From assembly GCA_024742395.1 (NCBI GenBank), contig JANSYO010000031.1:1-49030 (forward strand): a stretch of DNA of 49,030 bases. Reading direction: 5' to 3'. The stretch is from Cytophagales bacterium. Its GTDB lineage: Bacteria; Bacteroidota; Bacteroidia; Cytophagales; Spirosomataceae. Both the position numbers and the translations under genes were made by a program. Under the pieces are notes generated by a model. The model made no database searches. It was not told where the DNA came from and worked only from the letters and a program-made list of their open reading frames with translations. Below, one piece after another: positions 34,403 through 42,998 of this stretch; position 1 is the stretch's first letter; each line of letters opens with the position of its first letter.

Positions 34403-34927
34403 ATGAGAACGATGAATATTAAATGGCTCTGGGTGCTGGGGATTCTTCTTGTAATGAACCTCATTATGGTGGCCGGGCTAATGTTAAAAAAGGACAATAA
34501 GGAGATAGGCGGTATCAGGCCGGAACAGCCTTTACTGCATGAAGTTTTGGGTTTAGATCAGGACCAAATGATTCAGTTTGAAGAATTGAAGAATCATCAT
34601 CAGGCTATGATGAGAGAAAACAATGACAAGATTAACCAATTACGGGAGCAAATCTTTAGTAAGTTAGACAATCATTTAAACAGCCAGGAGATAGATAGTC
34701 TAAGCAGGGCGATTGGTACTTTAGTGGCAGAGCAAACAAGACTAACTCACAGCCATTTGCAAGACATTGGAGACCTGTGTAAAGAAGATCAAAAGGAAAA
34801 ATTTGAATCATTCTTAAAAGAAGCAATAAATGGTGATAGAGGACCCGGGCCTGAAAACAGGCTGGTAGCTCCACAAGGTCAAAGACCTCCAAGACCTGGA
34901 AATGGGCCTCCTCCACCCCGAAATTAA
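34403..34927 (+). CDS. CnrX/Spy-like membrane-anchored periplasmic sensor protein
   Basis: A 174-residue protein with one N-terminal membrane helix (about 7-27) and a helical periplasmic domain (about 40-135) of the heavy-metal-resistance/CpxP-Spy fold (LGLDQDQMIQFEEL, HHQAMMRE). The tail is rich in Pro and Gly (RPPRPGNGPPPPRN). CnrX-type proteins in other bacteria sense metal and control an ECF sigma factor through its anti-sigma partner. Here the three genes are coupled in that order. Conserved metal-binding His residues are possible (HH near 57) but not proven. Confidence 0.7.
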   Translation: MRTMNIKWLWVLGILLVMNLIMVAGLMLKKDNKEIGGIRPEQPLLHEVLGLDQDQMIQFEELKNHHQAMMRENNDKINQLREQIFSKLDNHLNSQEIDSLSRAIGTLVAEQTRLTHSHLQDIGDLCKEDQKEKFESFLKEAINGDRGPGPENRLVAPQGQRPPRPGNGPPPPRN

Positions 34928-34972
34928 GTAGCAATTAAACTTTTCTTTGATCGTTAAGTCTAAGGCTAGTGG

Positions 34973-35002
34973 ATTGATAATTGTGACTGTTAGTTTATCA
35001 AT
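34973..35002. repeat. 8-bp inverted repeat upstream of the DUF1800 gene
   Basis: ATTGATAA (34973-34980) and TTATCAAT (34995-35002) are perfect inverted copies with centres 22 nt apart (two helical turns), 36 nt before the ATG. It could be a protein-binding site or an mRNA hairpin with a 14-nt loop. There is no T-run, so it is not a terminator. Confidence 0.4.
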
Positions 35003-35037
35003 GTCATTTCAACAGAATAACCCTTAAAACTCAACGG

Positions 35038-36636
35038 ATGAGACAGGTTTCAAGTTACAGTTACGCCAAATTTCAAGGTACTCTAACCGAGAAACATAAA
35101 CGGCACCTGCTAAACCGTACGCTTTTTGGCTGTTCATATGAGGATTTCCAGTCCTTTGAAAACCTTTCACTTGAAAAGTCCATACAAAGACTTATCACTG
35201 AGTCGCCCTCTCCACCCCCTCCGCTAAATTATTACGAAAGCCAACACGCTGACCCAAGCGGTGTTAAGGAAGGGGATACATGGGTCTTTGCTCCATTTGG
35301 CGATGGAGTAGTGAATTTTTGGAGAAATCAATCCCTTAGGTATTGGTGGATTCAAAACATGTGGTTTCAAGAAAGAACGATTCATGAGAAAATGATTCTT
35401 TTTTGGCACAATCATTTTGCTACTCAGATAGAGATTTACGAAATAGCCCGTATGGCGTATAAGCATCATGACACGCTAAGAAAGTTCGCATTAGGGAATT
35501 TCAAAGACTTTGTGAAGGCCATAACCATTGATGCAGCTATGCTTGAATATCTCAATGGCCAAAGAAACACCAAAGAAAGTCCTGATGAAAATTATGCCCG
35601 AGAATTACAAGAGCTTTTTACCTTAGGTAAGGGTTCTCAATCTGGTTATACTGAGGAAGATGTTAGAGCCGCGGCAAGAGTTCTTACCGGACATAGATTT
35701 TCCTGGTTAAATAATTATAATCACCAGTTTAGAGCCGAAAACCATGATCAGGGAGATAAAATCTTTTCTGAGTTTTATGGCAATATTGTCATCAAAGGGA
35801 GGACAGGTAATGAAGGGGCAGAAGAACTTGACGAACTCATTGACATGATATTCAAGTCAGAGGAAGTCAGTAGGTTCATTGTACGAAAGCTCTATCGATT
35901 TTTTCTTTATTATGAAATAACTGATCAGATAGAAACAGAGTTTATTGAGCCCTTAGCCAAAATCTTTAGAGAGAATAATTATGAAATAAAGCCTTTACTA
36001 TCAGCCTTTTTCAGTAGTGAACACTTCTTAGATCCCGCATTTTTTGGAGCACTTATCAGCAGTCCTCTAGAGTTTACTATCAAAACCCTAAAACATTTAA
36101 ATCCTCCTTTACCCACTCTTGATGAAAGTATTTATCTGAATTACAGTGTATCAGGAGTATATATGCGTTTTGCCGAAACCACTCAGCAATACATTGGTGA
36201 TCCTCCGTCAGTTTCAGGGTGGCCGGCCTATTATCAGAGCCCTTTGTACCATGAAATTTGGATTAACTCTGATACTTACCAAAAAAGAAATCAATCTTTA
36301 TTGATTTTAATATACAACGAGGTAAGGCGAGAAGGGTATCGGGTAATTGTTGATGTAATTGGATTCGTTTCTAAGCTTAATGACCCGGAAAATCCTGTGG
36401 CATTAATAAACGAGCTCTGTACTCTCCTTTTTTCTGTTTCTATTGATGATGAAGTTAAAGCCAAAATAAAAAAGGACATATTGCTCTTTGGGCAAAGCAA
36501 TGATTTCTATTGGACAGAACTCTGGAGAAGCCATATAGATAACCCAATGGATACAGCCATTAAAGATATGCTGGAGCAAAGACTCCGTTATCTGGTTTTA
36601 TACTTAATGTCATTGCCTGAATACCAACTGATGTAA
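35038..36636 (+). CDS. DUF1800 family protein
   Basis: A 532-residue protein of the DUF1800 family, whose biochemical function is unknown. Typical elements are LLNRTLFGCSYEDF near the N-terminus, WHNHFATQ (about 122) and ENYARELQELFTLGKG (about 184-199), followed by the DVRAAARVLTGHRF segment. No signal peptide is obvious at the chosen ATG. It is followed two bases later by a DUF1501 gene. The DUF1800-DUF1501 pair is widespread in Bacteroidota and Planctomycetota, so the two products probably work together in the envelope. Confidence 0.88.
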   Translation: MRQVSSYSYAKFQGTLTEKHKRHLLNRTLFGCSYEDFQSFENLSLEKSIQRLITESPSPPPPLNYYESQHADPSGVKEGDTWVFAPFGDGVVNFWRNQSLRYWWIQNMWFQERTIHEKMILFWHNHFATQIEIYEIARMAYKHHDTLRKFALGNFKDFVKAITIDAAMLEYLNGQRNTKESPDENYARELQELFTLGKGSQSGYTEEDVRAAARVLTGHRFSWLNNYNHQFRAENHDQGDKIFSEFYGNIVIKGRTGNEGAEELDELIDMIFKSEEVSRFIVRKLYRFFLYYEITDQIETEFIEPLAKIFRENNYEIKPLLSAFFSSEHFLDPAFFGALISSPLEFTIKTLKHLNPPLPTLDESIYLNYSVSGVYMRFAETTQQYIGDPPSVSGWPAYYQSPLYHEIWINSDTYQKRNQSLLILIYNEVRREGYRVIVDVIGFVSKLNDPENPVALINELCTLLFSVSIDDEVKAKIKKDILLFGQSNDFYWTELWRSHIDNPMDTAIKDMLEQRLRYLVLYLMSLPEYQLM

Positions 36637-36638
36637 TT

Positions 36639-38192
36639 ATGGAAAGAAGAAAATTTATAAAGCATCTGGTTGGAAGCAGTGTAGCTCCATATTTCCTAGG
36701 AGGTCTGCCGCTTTCTGGTTTTGGGCAGGTAAATGAAACAGCCCTTGGTGATGATAAAGTTTTAGTGGTAATACAGCTGGCAGGTGGAAATGACGGACTT
36801 AATACCGCGGTGCCAATTGACCAATACGCTAACTACCAAAGAGCACGGGCAAACATCGCTTTAGCCGAGAATAGGCTTTTAAAAATTCCCCAGTCTGAGA
36901 GCTTAGGCTTGCACCCTTCACTTTCTGGGATGACTCAGCTTTTCGAAGAAGGCAAAGCAAGCCTGATTCAGGATGTTGGTTACCCTGACCCCGATTTCAG
37001 CCATTTCAGGTCAACAGACATATGGAATACTGCCTCTGACTCAGATAAGCATATTTTAAGTGGATGGGCAGGAAGGTATCTGGCCAGTGAAAATCCCGAT
37101 TATCCTAATAGTTACCCTAACTCTGATCACCCCGACCCCCTTTCAATTCAAATTGGATCCGTATTAAACACCAGCTTGCAAGGCCCTGTTTATCCAATGG
37201 GTATGGCCATTTCTGATCCCAATTTCTTTTACGAATTACTCACTGAAGAACCCGCTCAAACACCGGTGAGCATCGCAGAAAAAGAATTGGCTTTCTTAAG
37301 GCAAATGGCACAGCAAACCAATCAATATGCCTCCACAATAAAGGCGGCTGCCTCAAAAGTGAATTCACAAGGCACATATCCGGACAGTTATCTAGCCAAT
37401 CAGCTGAAAGTAGTCGCTCGACTTATCGCTGGAGGACTTAGAACCAAGTTCTATTTCGTGCAGATTGGTGGTTTTGATACACATGATAATCAGGCCTTAA
37501 ACAGCGATAGCACTAAAGGAGAACATGCTGAACTACTGGCAGAACTTTCAGATTCGGTGTTAGCTTTTATTCGCGATTTAGAAGGACTAGGCGTAAGTGA
37601 ACGAGTACTAACAATGACCTACTCTGAATTTGGGCGTAGAATAAAGTCCAATGCCAGTTACGGTACAGACCATGGAGCGGCAGCACCAATGTTCCTTTTT
37701 GGTGACTTCGTAAATTCAAAAGTTTTTGGAGAGAATCCTATTCTGCCCGCTAATGCAAGAGAAGATGATAATGTGCCCATGCAATACGATTTCAGATCTG
37801 TGTATGCTTCTATTTTAGAACGCTGGTTCTGTGTAGACACCACTTCGGTTAACGAGGTTATGTTACAGTCTTTTCAATCTTTGCCTTTAATTCAAGGAGC
37901 TCCTTGCGGTTTTATTACCGCCAATGAAACGGTAGAGGAGAAGCTTCATTTCAAAGCCTTTCCGAATCCTTGCGATCAGTATACAAACCTTGAATTTTAT
38001 ACCGAAGGCGGACTGAACCACATATTGGTTTTTAATTCAAGCGGACAGCAAATTGTACAGCCATTATCGAAAATATTGCCTATCGGACTCTATACAGAGC
38101 AAATAAATACCTCTTCCTGGTCTCCCGGCCTTTATTACATTAGGTGGCAGAATAAAGATCTGCAAAAAATAGTGAAAGTGGTTAAACGATAA
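36639..38192 (+). CDS. DUF1501 family protein with T9SS sorting domain
   Basis: A 517-residue exported protein. The N-terminus has a Tat-like motif (ERRKFIKHL) and a signal ending near FGQ. The DUF1501 domain (about 40-420) is related to the alkaline phosphatase/sulfatase fold. It shows QLAGGNDGLNT, QDVGYPDPDFSHFRSTDIW and the C-terminal EFGRRIKSNASYGTDHG. The last about 80 residues (FPNPCDQYTNLEF onward) are a T9SS sorting domain, so it reaches the surface. It is coupled to DUF1800 and ends 2 nt from the convergent secreted-protein gene. Substrate unknown. Confidence 0.9.
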   Translation: MERRKFIKHLVGSSVAPYFLGGLPLSGFGQVNETALGDDKVLVVIQLAGGNDGLNTAVPIDQYANYQRARANIALAENRLLKIPQSESLGLHPSLSGMTQLFEEGKASLIQDVGYPDPDFSHFRSTDIWNTASDSDKHILSGWAGRYLASENPDYPNSYPNSDHPDPLSIQIGSVLNTSLQGPVYPMGMAISDPNFFYELLTEEPAQTPVSIAEKELAFLRQMAQQTNQYASTIKAAASKVNSQGTYPDSYLANQLKVVARLIAGGLRTKFYFVQIGGFDTHDNQALNSDSTKGEHAELLAELSDSVLAFIRDLEGLGVSERVLTMTYSEFGRRIKSNASYGTDHGAAAPMFLFGDFVNSKVFGENPILPANAREDDNVPMQYDFRSVYASILERWFCVDTTSVNEVMLQSFQSLPLIQGAPCGFITANETVEEKLHFKAFPNPCDQYTNLEFYTEGGLNHILVFNSSGQQIVQPLSKILPIGLYTEQINTSSWSPGLYYIRWQNKDLQKIVKVVKR

Positions 38193-38194
38193 GT

Positions 38195-38788
38195 CTATTC
38201 GGAAAATGAATTGATCGCTACATCAGGTAATATGGAAGCATCATATACCTCTCCTGCCGGAACTTGAACCATACTAATTCTTACTTTAGTAGGGAAAAAC
38301 AACTCATGATCTGCCCGTTTATGAGCATGCCCCTGGCCGCCGCTGTCATCTTTGATAACCAAATCCATTTGCTTGATACCTTCAGACCAGATGATAGACT
38401 CGTTTTCCCAAAAGTCATGCATAGAAACTTCAGTATCATAAACACCTTCCTTTGTATAAAGCTCTGTGCCTGTGCAGCCATAACCATTCCCCTTTCCTTT
38501 ATTGGGAATATAGCATAAAGTCCATTTGGTAGGCTCAGAACCCTTTGGTTTCTCTTTAACATCTATTCGTATATGCACATTGCCATCTCGATAATTAACT
38601 GGGGCATTCCAATCTGATGGCCTGTGAGGATTAATTAAATCATTGATTACATAATAATGAGACTTATTGGGCAAAGCGTGATCAGCATCAAATTTTGTAT
38701 AGTCAAATTCTACATCAAAGAGAATAAACTGGTTTTGAGCTCTGCTACTTAACGAGAACATTAAAAAGATAAGAAGATAACATTTCAT
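38195..38788 (-). CDS. Small secreted protein, family not recognised
   Basis: A 197-residue exported protein. The signal peptide (YLLIFLMFSLSSRAQ) is followed by a body with FDVEFDYTKFDADHALPN, HVRIDV-like HIRIDV and a final KVRISMVQVPAG strand. It contains several Asp/His/Trp residues (HDFWENES, GGQGHAHKRADHELFFP) that could bind metal or sugar. I cannot name the family. It lies 33 nt downstream of the membrane regulator at 38822-40090, on the same strand, and is likely in its operon. Confidence 0.6.
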   Translation of the reverse strand: MKCYLLIFLMFSLSSRAQNQFILFDVEFDYTKFDADHALPNKSHYYVINDLINPHRPSDWNAPVNYRDGNVHIRIDVKEKPKGSEPTKWTLCYIPNKGKGNGYGCTGTELYTKEGVYDTEVSMHDFWENESIIWSEGIKQMDLVIKDDSGGQGHAHKRADHELFFPTKVRISMVQVPAGEVYDASILPDVAINSFSE

Positions 38789-38821
38789 AATTAGGGTCTT
38801 AAGATTTGACAGTCCATAAAC

Positions 38822-40090
38822 CTAATCAAAATTGCAGACATTTTTGCCTGATTTCAGTACAGCATTTCTCAGACTACCGGGGCCTTCAAATCGTACATGC
38901 ACACCCACAATTTCATTCACTGCATTTTTAATTTCTGCCTTATAGGCTAGCTTATCGTTGACATAAAACTTAAGCTTTTTGTCTTTGCATAGGACTTTCA
39001 GATTTACCCAATCACTGAGATTGGCTCCAAAACCACTTAAATCTGCTGAGCTGCTATTCACTCCAAAACCGTAGGCTGACAAAAACAAATCTCCCACGCA
39101 GGCTGGTTGAGATAATGGAACTATCAGAATATCATCTTTGGCTTGTAATAAAACCTGAACCTTTTGGCAGGCGGCTTTTCCTTCAGAATAGTCAGATTTT
39201 ACCTCAATCTCAAATTCAAAATTATCCGTTTTAAAATTAGCTAAGTCCTTTTGATTTGAGAACCAGACCTGTGGTAATTCGGGCCCCAGGTTCACATTAT
39301 ATTCCTCTAAGCTTTTTTTTGACAGACCGATATACGTATCATGATAGAATTTCTCTTTGGCAAAATACAAAGGCCGCTGATTTCTGGGCCCAGCCAAAAT
39401 GCCTGTCCAGTCGTCTGTAATAATTTGAATATCATGCTCTTTTAATACATAATTGCCAGCCATTAATTTCGCTCTGAAATAGCCCGGGTAGTAGTAAATA
39501 CTGGAATGATGTTTATCATTTTTGTTGACTAAAGTCTTTCTGCTTACATCCCAATTTTGGCTTATGAAAACACTGTCACTGTCTTTGACCTTTGAAGCAT
39601 CATAATCAAAAACCACAGAATTAGGTAAGCCTTTGCTTAAGATGGTTTTAGAAGAAAACGAAAAGTCTTCTGGATTATACTTTGGTGTAGCTTTCAAATA
39701 AAGGAAAATGCCCGCCGCTAGTACCACTAACAAACTAGAATAAAGGTAGGGTTTAATAACTAACTTCTCTCCTCTCCTTTCTTTTGGTGCCTGAATGGGG
39801 TACTCCGCAATGATTTCTTCATTCTTTAAAGCACTATTCTCAAAGTTTCGCCAATCTTCATAGCCTATATAAGAGGCCAAGGCATTCATTGTAGTGAAAG
39901 AGGGTTTACTGGCAGACTTAACCTTACCAAAAAAACGTTTCAAAGTAGAAACACTAAGAGAAACCTCCGTAGCCTGAAGTATTTCTTCGCTTAATTTCTC
40001 AAAATCATAGTTGCTCCAATTTTCCGCAGAACCCCAGCCCTGTTTCTCTTCAATTTCCTTTCTGAGCTTTTCTGGTGTAGCCTTTTTCAT
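38822..40090 (-). CDS. Membrane-spanning one-component regulator
   Basis: A 422-residue protein with three parts. Residues 1-86 form a cytoplasmic DNA-binding-like domain common in Bacteroidota (SVSTLKRFFGKV, then MNALASYIGYEDWRNFEN). One membrane helix follows (about 115-134, YSSLLVVLAAGIFLYL). The large outer domain (about 140-422) is all-beta and ends in a concanavalin/LamG-like region (VNLKVLCKDKKLKFYVNDKL) with four cysteines. The layout is ToxR-like: signal outside, DNA binding inside, no kinase. Ligand and targets are unknown; sugar or polymer sensing is inference. It precedes a small secreted protein. Confidence 0.7.
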   Translation of the reverse strand: MKKATPEKLRKEIEEKQGWGSAENWSNYDFEKLSEEILQATEVSLSVSTLKRFFGKVKSASKPSFTTMNALASYIGYEDWRNFENSALKNEEIIAEYPIQAPKERRGEKLVIKPYLYSSLLVVLAAGIFLYLKATPKYNPEDFSFSSKTILSKGLPNSVVFDYDASKVKDSDSVFISQNWDVSRKTLVNKNDKHHSSIYYYPGYFRAKLMAGNYVLKEHDIQIITDDWTGILAGPRNQRPLYFAKEKFYHDTYIGLSKKSLEEYNVNLGPELPQVWFSNQKDLANFKTDNFEFEIEVKSDYSEGKAACQKVQVLLQAKDDILIVPLSQPACVGDLFLSAYGFGVNSSSADLSGFGANLSDWVNLKVLCKDKKLKFYVNDKLAYKAEIKNAVNEIVGVHVRFEGPGSLRNAVLKSGKNVCNFD

Positions 40091-40113
40091 GAGTTCAATA
40101 AGTAATGCTTAAA

Positions 40114-40121
40114 CAAAAATA
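40114..40121 (-). promoter_or_regulatory. -7 box of the membrane regulator gene
   Basis: On the minus strand this reads TATTTTTG, matching TAnnTTTG, 24 nt before the regulator ATG. No TTG is present at the usual -33 distance. Confidence 0.35.
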
Positions 40122-40237
40122 AGGTTTTTAAGAGAAAGGTAAACCCGTTGATGTTGTAATGATTGAAGTATATAACAGACACTTCTTAAGTCATTTATCT
40201 GACATCTCATTAACCAACCTCGGTCAACTAAAATGCA

Positions 40238-40250
40238 TTTACATTGTAAA
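40238..40250. promoter_or_regulatory. 13-nt palindrome upstream of the lipoprotein
   Basis: TTTACA and TGTAAA flank one central base, ending 10 nt before the ATG at 40261. It could be a repressor operator or chance in AT-rich DNA. Confidence 0.25.
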
Positions 40251-40260
40251 GTACCACAAG

Positions 40261-40680
40261 ATGAATAAGATAATTGCTTCATTTATAATCACTGCGAGTC
40301 TTACCTCTTGCAATCATTCAGAAATACCAGAGCCTCAATATCAGCAAAAATGGATATTGGAAGAAGTGAAAATAGCCAATGGCGATTGGCAGTCCGTATC
40401 TCAAAAACAGAGCTTAAATTTCTATTTTATAACAGACTCTACTCTCACGGTACAAACAGATAGCAGCCTATGTAACGGAACATATTCAATAGCTCTTGTA
40501 AATAATAGTGCATACGATAAAGTTTACACAGTAAAAGCTGAATGTATAACACCGGCGGATCACATGTGGTGGACATACCAGATTCATTCTACACAAGAAG
40601 GGTTTATAGAAGCCTTACCAAGATTAAACCCTACCGCCTATTTAAATAATGTGACATACAGGTTTCGTATTAAAAATTAA
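40261..40680 (+). CDS. Small lipocalin-like lipoprotein
   Basis: A 139-residue lipoprotein: signal (NKIIASFIITASLTSC) with lipobox LTSC, then a beta-rich body beginning QYQQKWILEEVKI. The frame is open from 40159, but the ATG at 40261 gives the only sensible signal peptide. A TTTACA-T-TGTAAA palindrome (40238-40250) sits just before it and may be an operator. It is weakly similar in layout to the lipoproteins at 4136 and 4700. Function unknown. Confidence 0.6.
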   Translation: MNKIIASFIITASLTSCNHSEIPEPQYQQKWILEEVKIANGDWQSVSQKQSLNFYFITDSTLTVQTDSSLCNGTYSIALVNNSAYDKVYTVKAECITPADHMWWTYQIHSTQEGFIEALPRLNPTAYLNNVTYRFRIKN

Positions 40681-40798
40681 CCAACAAACAGAAGAGTGAA
40701 AAGTGATTCAATATGCATCAACTAAATAATAAGTTATTTAACTATTTTTTTAGTTTTTAATAAAACTTTGCTAACTTAAGGCAATAAACATCACTATC

Positions 40799-41299
40799 AT
40801 GGCTGAAATACATAACCCTCAAAGTTCAAAAAAGAAGGCGTCTAAACCAGATATGACACCTTTAGTAGACCTGGGATTCCTGCTTATAACTTTTTTCATC
40901 TACACCACTACTTTTAATCAACCCAGTGTACTGGAGTTTGCCACACCCAGAAATGACTCTGGTACTTCTGCAATAAATGAAGAGAACACACTTACATTAA
41001 TCTTAGGTGGAGAAAATAAAATATTTTGGTATCAGAAACCCTTATCACAAGTTAACTCCGGGGATCTTGTAGAAACAGACTACTCCAGTCAAGGGATTAG
41101 GAAACTATTACTAGAAAAGAAAAAACAAGCCAAAAATCCAGACAATTGGACCATAATAATAAAGCCAACAGATGACGCTACTTGGGGTAATACTATCGAT
41201 ATTTTAGATGAGACCATAATTACCCGTTCTAATAGAAAAGCCATTGTGGATCTTAGTCCACAGGAAATCGCTGCTTACCGGGAGAAGCTTGTGTATTAA
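40799..41299 (+). CDS. Orphan ExbD/TolR-like protein
   Basis: A 166-residue ExbD/TolR-family protein: cytoplasmic Lys-rich N-terminus, one membrane helix starting with the conserved proton-pathway Asp (TPLVDLGFLLITFFIY, Asp near 24) and a periplasmic domain. ExbD works with ExbB as a proton-driven motor energising TonB-type transport or gliding/T9SS-like machines. No ExbB or TonB gene is adjacent, so it must pair with a motor encoded elsewhere. The periplasmic domain includes an unusual NIFWYQKPLSQ-like insertion (NKIFWYQKPLSQ). Confidence 0.85.
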   Translation: MAEIHNPQSSKKKASKPDMTPLVDLGFLLITFFIYTTTFNQPSVLEFATPRNDSGTSAINEENTLTLILGGENKIFWYQKPLSQVNSGDLVETDYSSQGIRKLLLEKKKQAKNPDNWTIIIKPTDDATWGNTIDILDETIITRSNRKAIVDLSPQEIAAYREKLVY

Positions 41300-41456
41300 T
41301 AAGCAGACTTTAGTTGCAAGACGCAGTATTTGATACGGCCAGTTCGACCCTGAACTTAATATCCCTTCAGTATTCTTAACTTTAAAGAGTCATCATAATT
41401 TGTTCCTACCTCATGCTCTACGAATGTATTTGAATTAAAAATGAAATCAATTTGAA

Positions 41457-41483
41457 CAGGCATTCAGGGCCTATTCAGGCATT
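41457..41483. repeat. Direct repeats upstream of the LamG-like gene
   Basis: CAGGCATT occurs at 41457-41464 and 41476-41483, and ATTCAGG at 41462-41468 and 41473-41479 (11-nt spacing), 26 nt before the ATG at 41510. The phasing fits a regulator binding one DNA face. The rest of the 210-nt gap (41300-41509) shows nothing else. Confidence 0.3.
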
Positions 41484-41509
41484 TTTGTGTGAAATAATTA
41501 AACACAGAA

Positions 41510-42877
41510 ATGAAAAAACTATCCATCCTAATTCTTCTTCTCAGCTCGTTTTTAACAGGGTTTTCACAATCAATCGAATTAAAGACCGAGAACTTTAACT
41601 TTGAAACGGGTAGTGTAGAGTTCGTCAACTACAAGGGCAGACAAAGCATTAAAATTGGCTCTAATGCCAAACCTGTAGAAATCAAAGACCTGAATTTTGT
41701 AAACGGAACTATTGAGTACGATGTAGAACCCATACCAGGTACATTTTCTAATGGTATTTATTTCCATCGGAAAGACGACAACGAACAGGAGATTGTATAC
41801 CTAAGAGTATTTAAAATGAACGATAAGCTAGCCAATGAGGCCGTTCAGTATGCTCCATATTTTGACGGAGTAAACATGTGGGATATGTATCCTCAGTATC
41901 AAGGTCCCGCCAATATAAAAGCCGACTGGAATCACATGAAACTAGTAATTTCAGGTAAGCGAATGAAAGTATATTGTAACGAAAAGGAAGTACTTGACAT
42001 ACCAGAGCTGGAAGGCCGACTTTCAGATGGAAAAATTGCCTTTGACGGCAACTCTTATGTCTCAAACATTGTGGTCAAAACAAATATTACGGAGGGTTTA
42101 CACCCTGAACCTCTGCCCGATCTCACAGACCATCAATCAAATTTTATACGCGACTGGGCTGTTACTTCTCCTACCCTACTAGTAAAAGGAAAAGATGTCA
42201 TTAAAGACGACTTACCTGAAAATGCCATGTACACACAGTCAATTTCTGCTGAAAGATTTGGCTTAATAAATCTCACAAAAGTTCATGGTAAGAGTACTGA
42301 AAGACGCGTCATTTGGTTAAAGGCAGTGGTAGAGAGTAAAGTGGCTCAAAGCATTGAACTAGAAATGGGCTTTAGTGATGAACTATGGCTCTTCCTAAAC
42401 AATAATATGGTCTATGTAGATAAAAACCTTTACATGCAAGACATGAAAAAATATCCGCGAGGACGTATTTCTACTGAAAACGGGTCTGTACTCTTAAATT
42501 TAAAAGAAGGAGCTAATGAGCTTACAATGGCCGTGGCCAATGATTTTTATGGATGGGGATTAATAGCCCGATTAAAGAGTGTTGACAATCTAACCAATAT
42601 CCGAAAATTCACCGCACCGCCTGTTATGGTAATTGAGAATATTAATCAATATCTCGGTGAATACGCCAGCAACTCCGTACCCATTATTGTCAAAATCAGT
42701 AATGCAGATGGGCAATTGGTAGCACACGCCACTAATCAGGAACCACTGACCTTCCGCTATGCAGGCAACCATCGTTTTATCAACGAGAAAGAAGGAATAA
42801 CCTTGGAATTTAAGCCTTCAGAAGGTAAACTTCTTGTTGCTGAAGGCAATCAGCAGTATCCGTTAGATAAAATGTAA
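41510..42877 (+). CDS. Secreted LamG/DUF1080-like protein
   Basis: A 455-residue exported protein. A signal peptide (about 1-19, LLSSFLTGFSQ) is followed by a concanavalin-like domain (about 25-195: GTIEYDVEPIPGTFSNGIYFH, KLVISGKRMKVYCNEKEVL) resembling LamG/3-keto-disaccharide hydrolase folds. A second beta-sandwich (about 210-370: DELWLFLNNNMVYVDKN) looks like a galactose-binding domain, and a small C-terminal domain follows. Likely carbohydrate or surface binding; no catalytic residues could be assigned. It stands alone between an orphan ExbD and a bidirectional terminator. Confidence 0.7.
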   Translation: MKKLSILILLLSSFLTGFSQSIELKTENFNFETGSVEFVNYKGRQSIKIGSNAKPVEIKDLNFVNGTIEYDVEPIPGTFSNGIYFHRKDDNEQEIVYLRVFKMNDKLANEAVQYAPYFDGVNMWDMYPQYQGPANIKADWNHMKLVISGKRMKVYCNEKEVLDIPELEGRLSDGKIAFDGNSYVSNIVVKTNITEGLHPEPLPDLTDHQSNFIRDWAVTSPTLLVKGKDVIKDDLPENAMYTQSISAERFGLINLTKVHGKSTERRVIWLKAVVESKVAQSIELEMGFSDELWLFLNNNMVYVDKNLYMQDMKKYPRGRISTENGSVLLNLKEGANELTMAVANDFYGWGLIARLKSVDNLTNIRKFTAPPVMVIENINQYLGEYASNSVPIIVKISNADGQLVAHATNQEPLTFRYAGNHRFINEKEGITLEFKPSEGKLLVAEGNQQYPLDKM

Positions 42878-42892
42878 GACTTTCTTAAAAAC

Positions 42893-42925
42893 AGCCTGGG
42901 ATACATAACTGTTTCTCAGGCTTTT
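42893..42925. terminator. Rho-independent terminator
   Basis: AGCCTGGGA (42893-42901) pairs with TCTCAGGCT (42914-42922), with T-rich sequence on the plus strand side and GTTTTT on the minus side, 16 nt after the stop at 42877. It may also serve the gene at 42999 on the minus strand. Confidence 0.65.
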
Positions 42926-42998
42926 ACTGAAAATAACCTCAACAAAGAATGTCTAATTCTCACACTAAACTTATTTGATCTTAGGATATAGTGTCCTA

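Noticed and set aside
40159-40260. Upstream extension of the small lipoprotein
   Set aside because: It would bury the signal peptide and lipobox; the extra residues look like translated promoter sequence.
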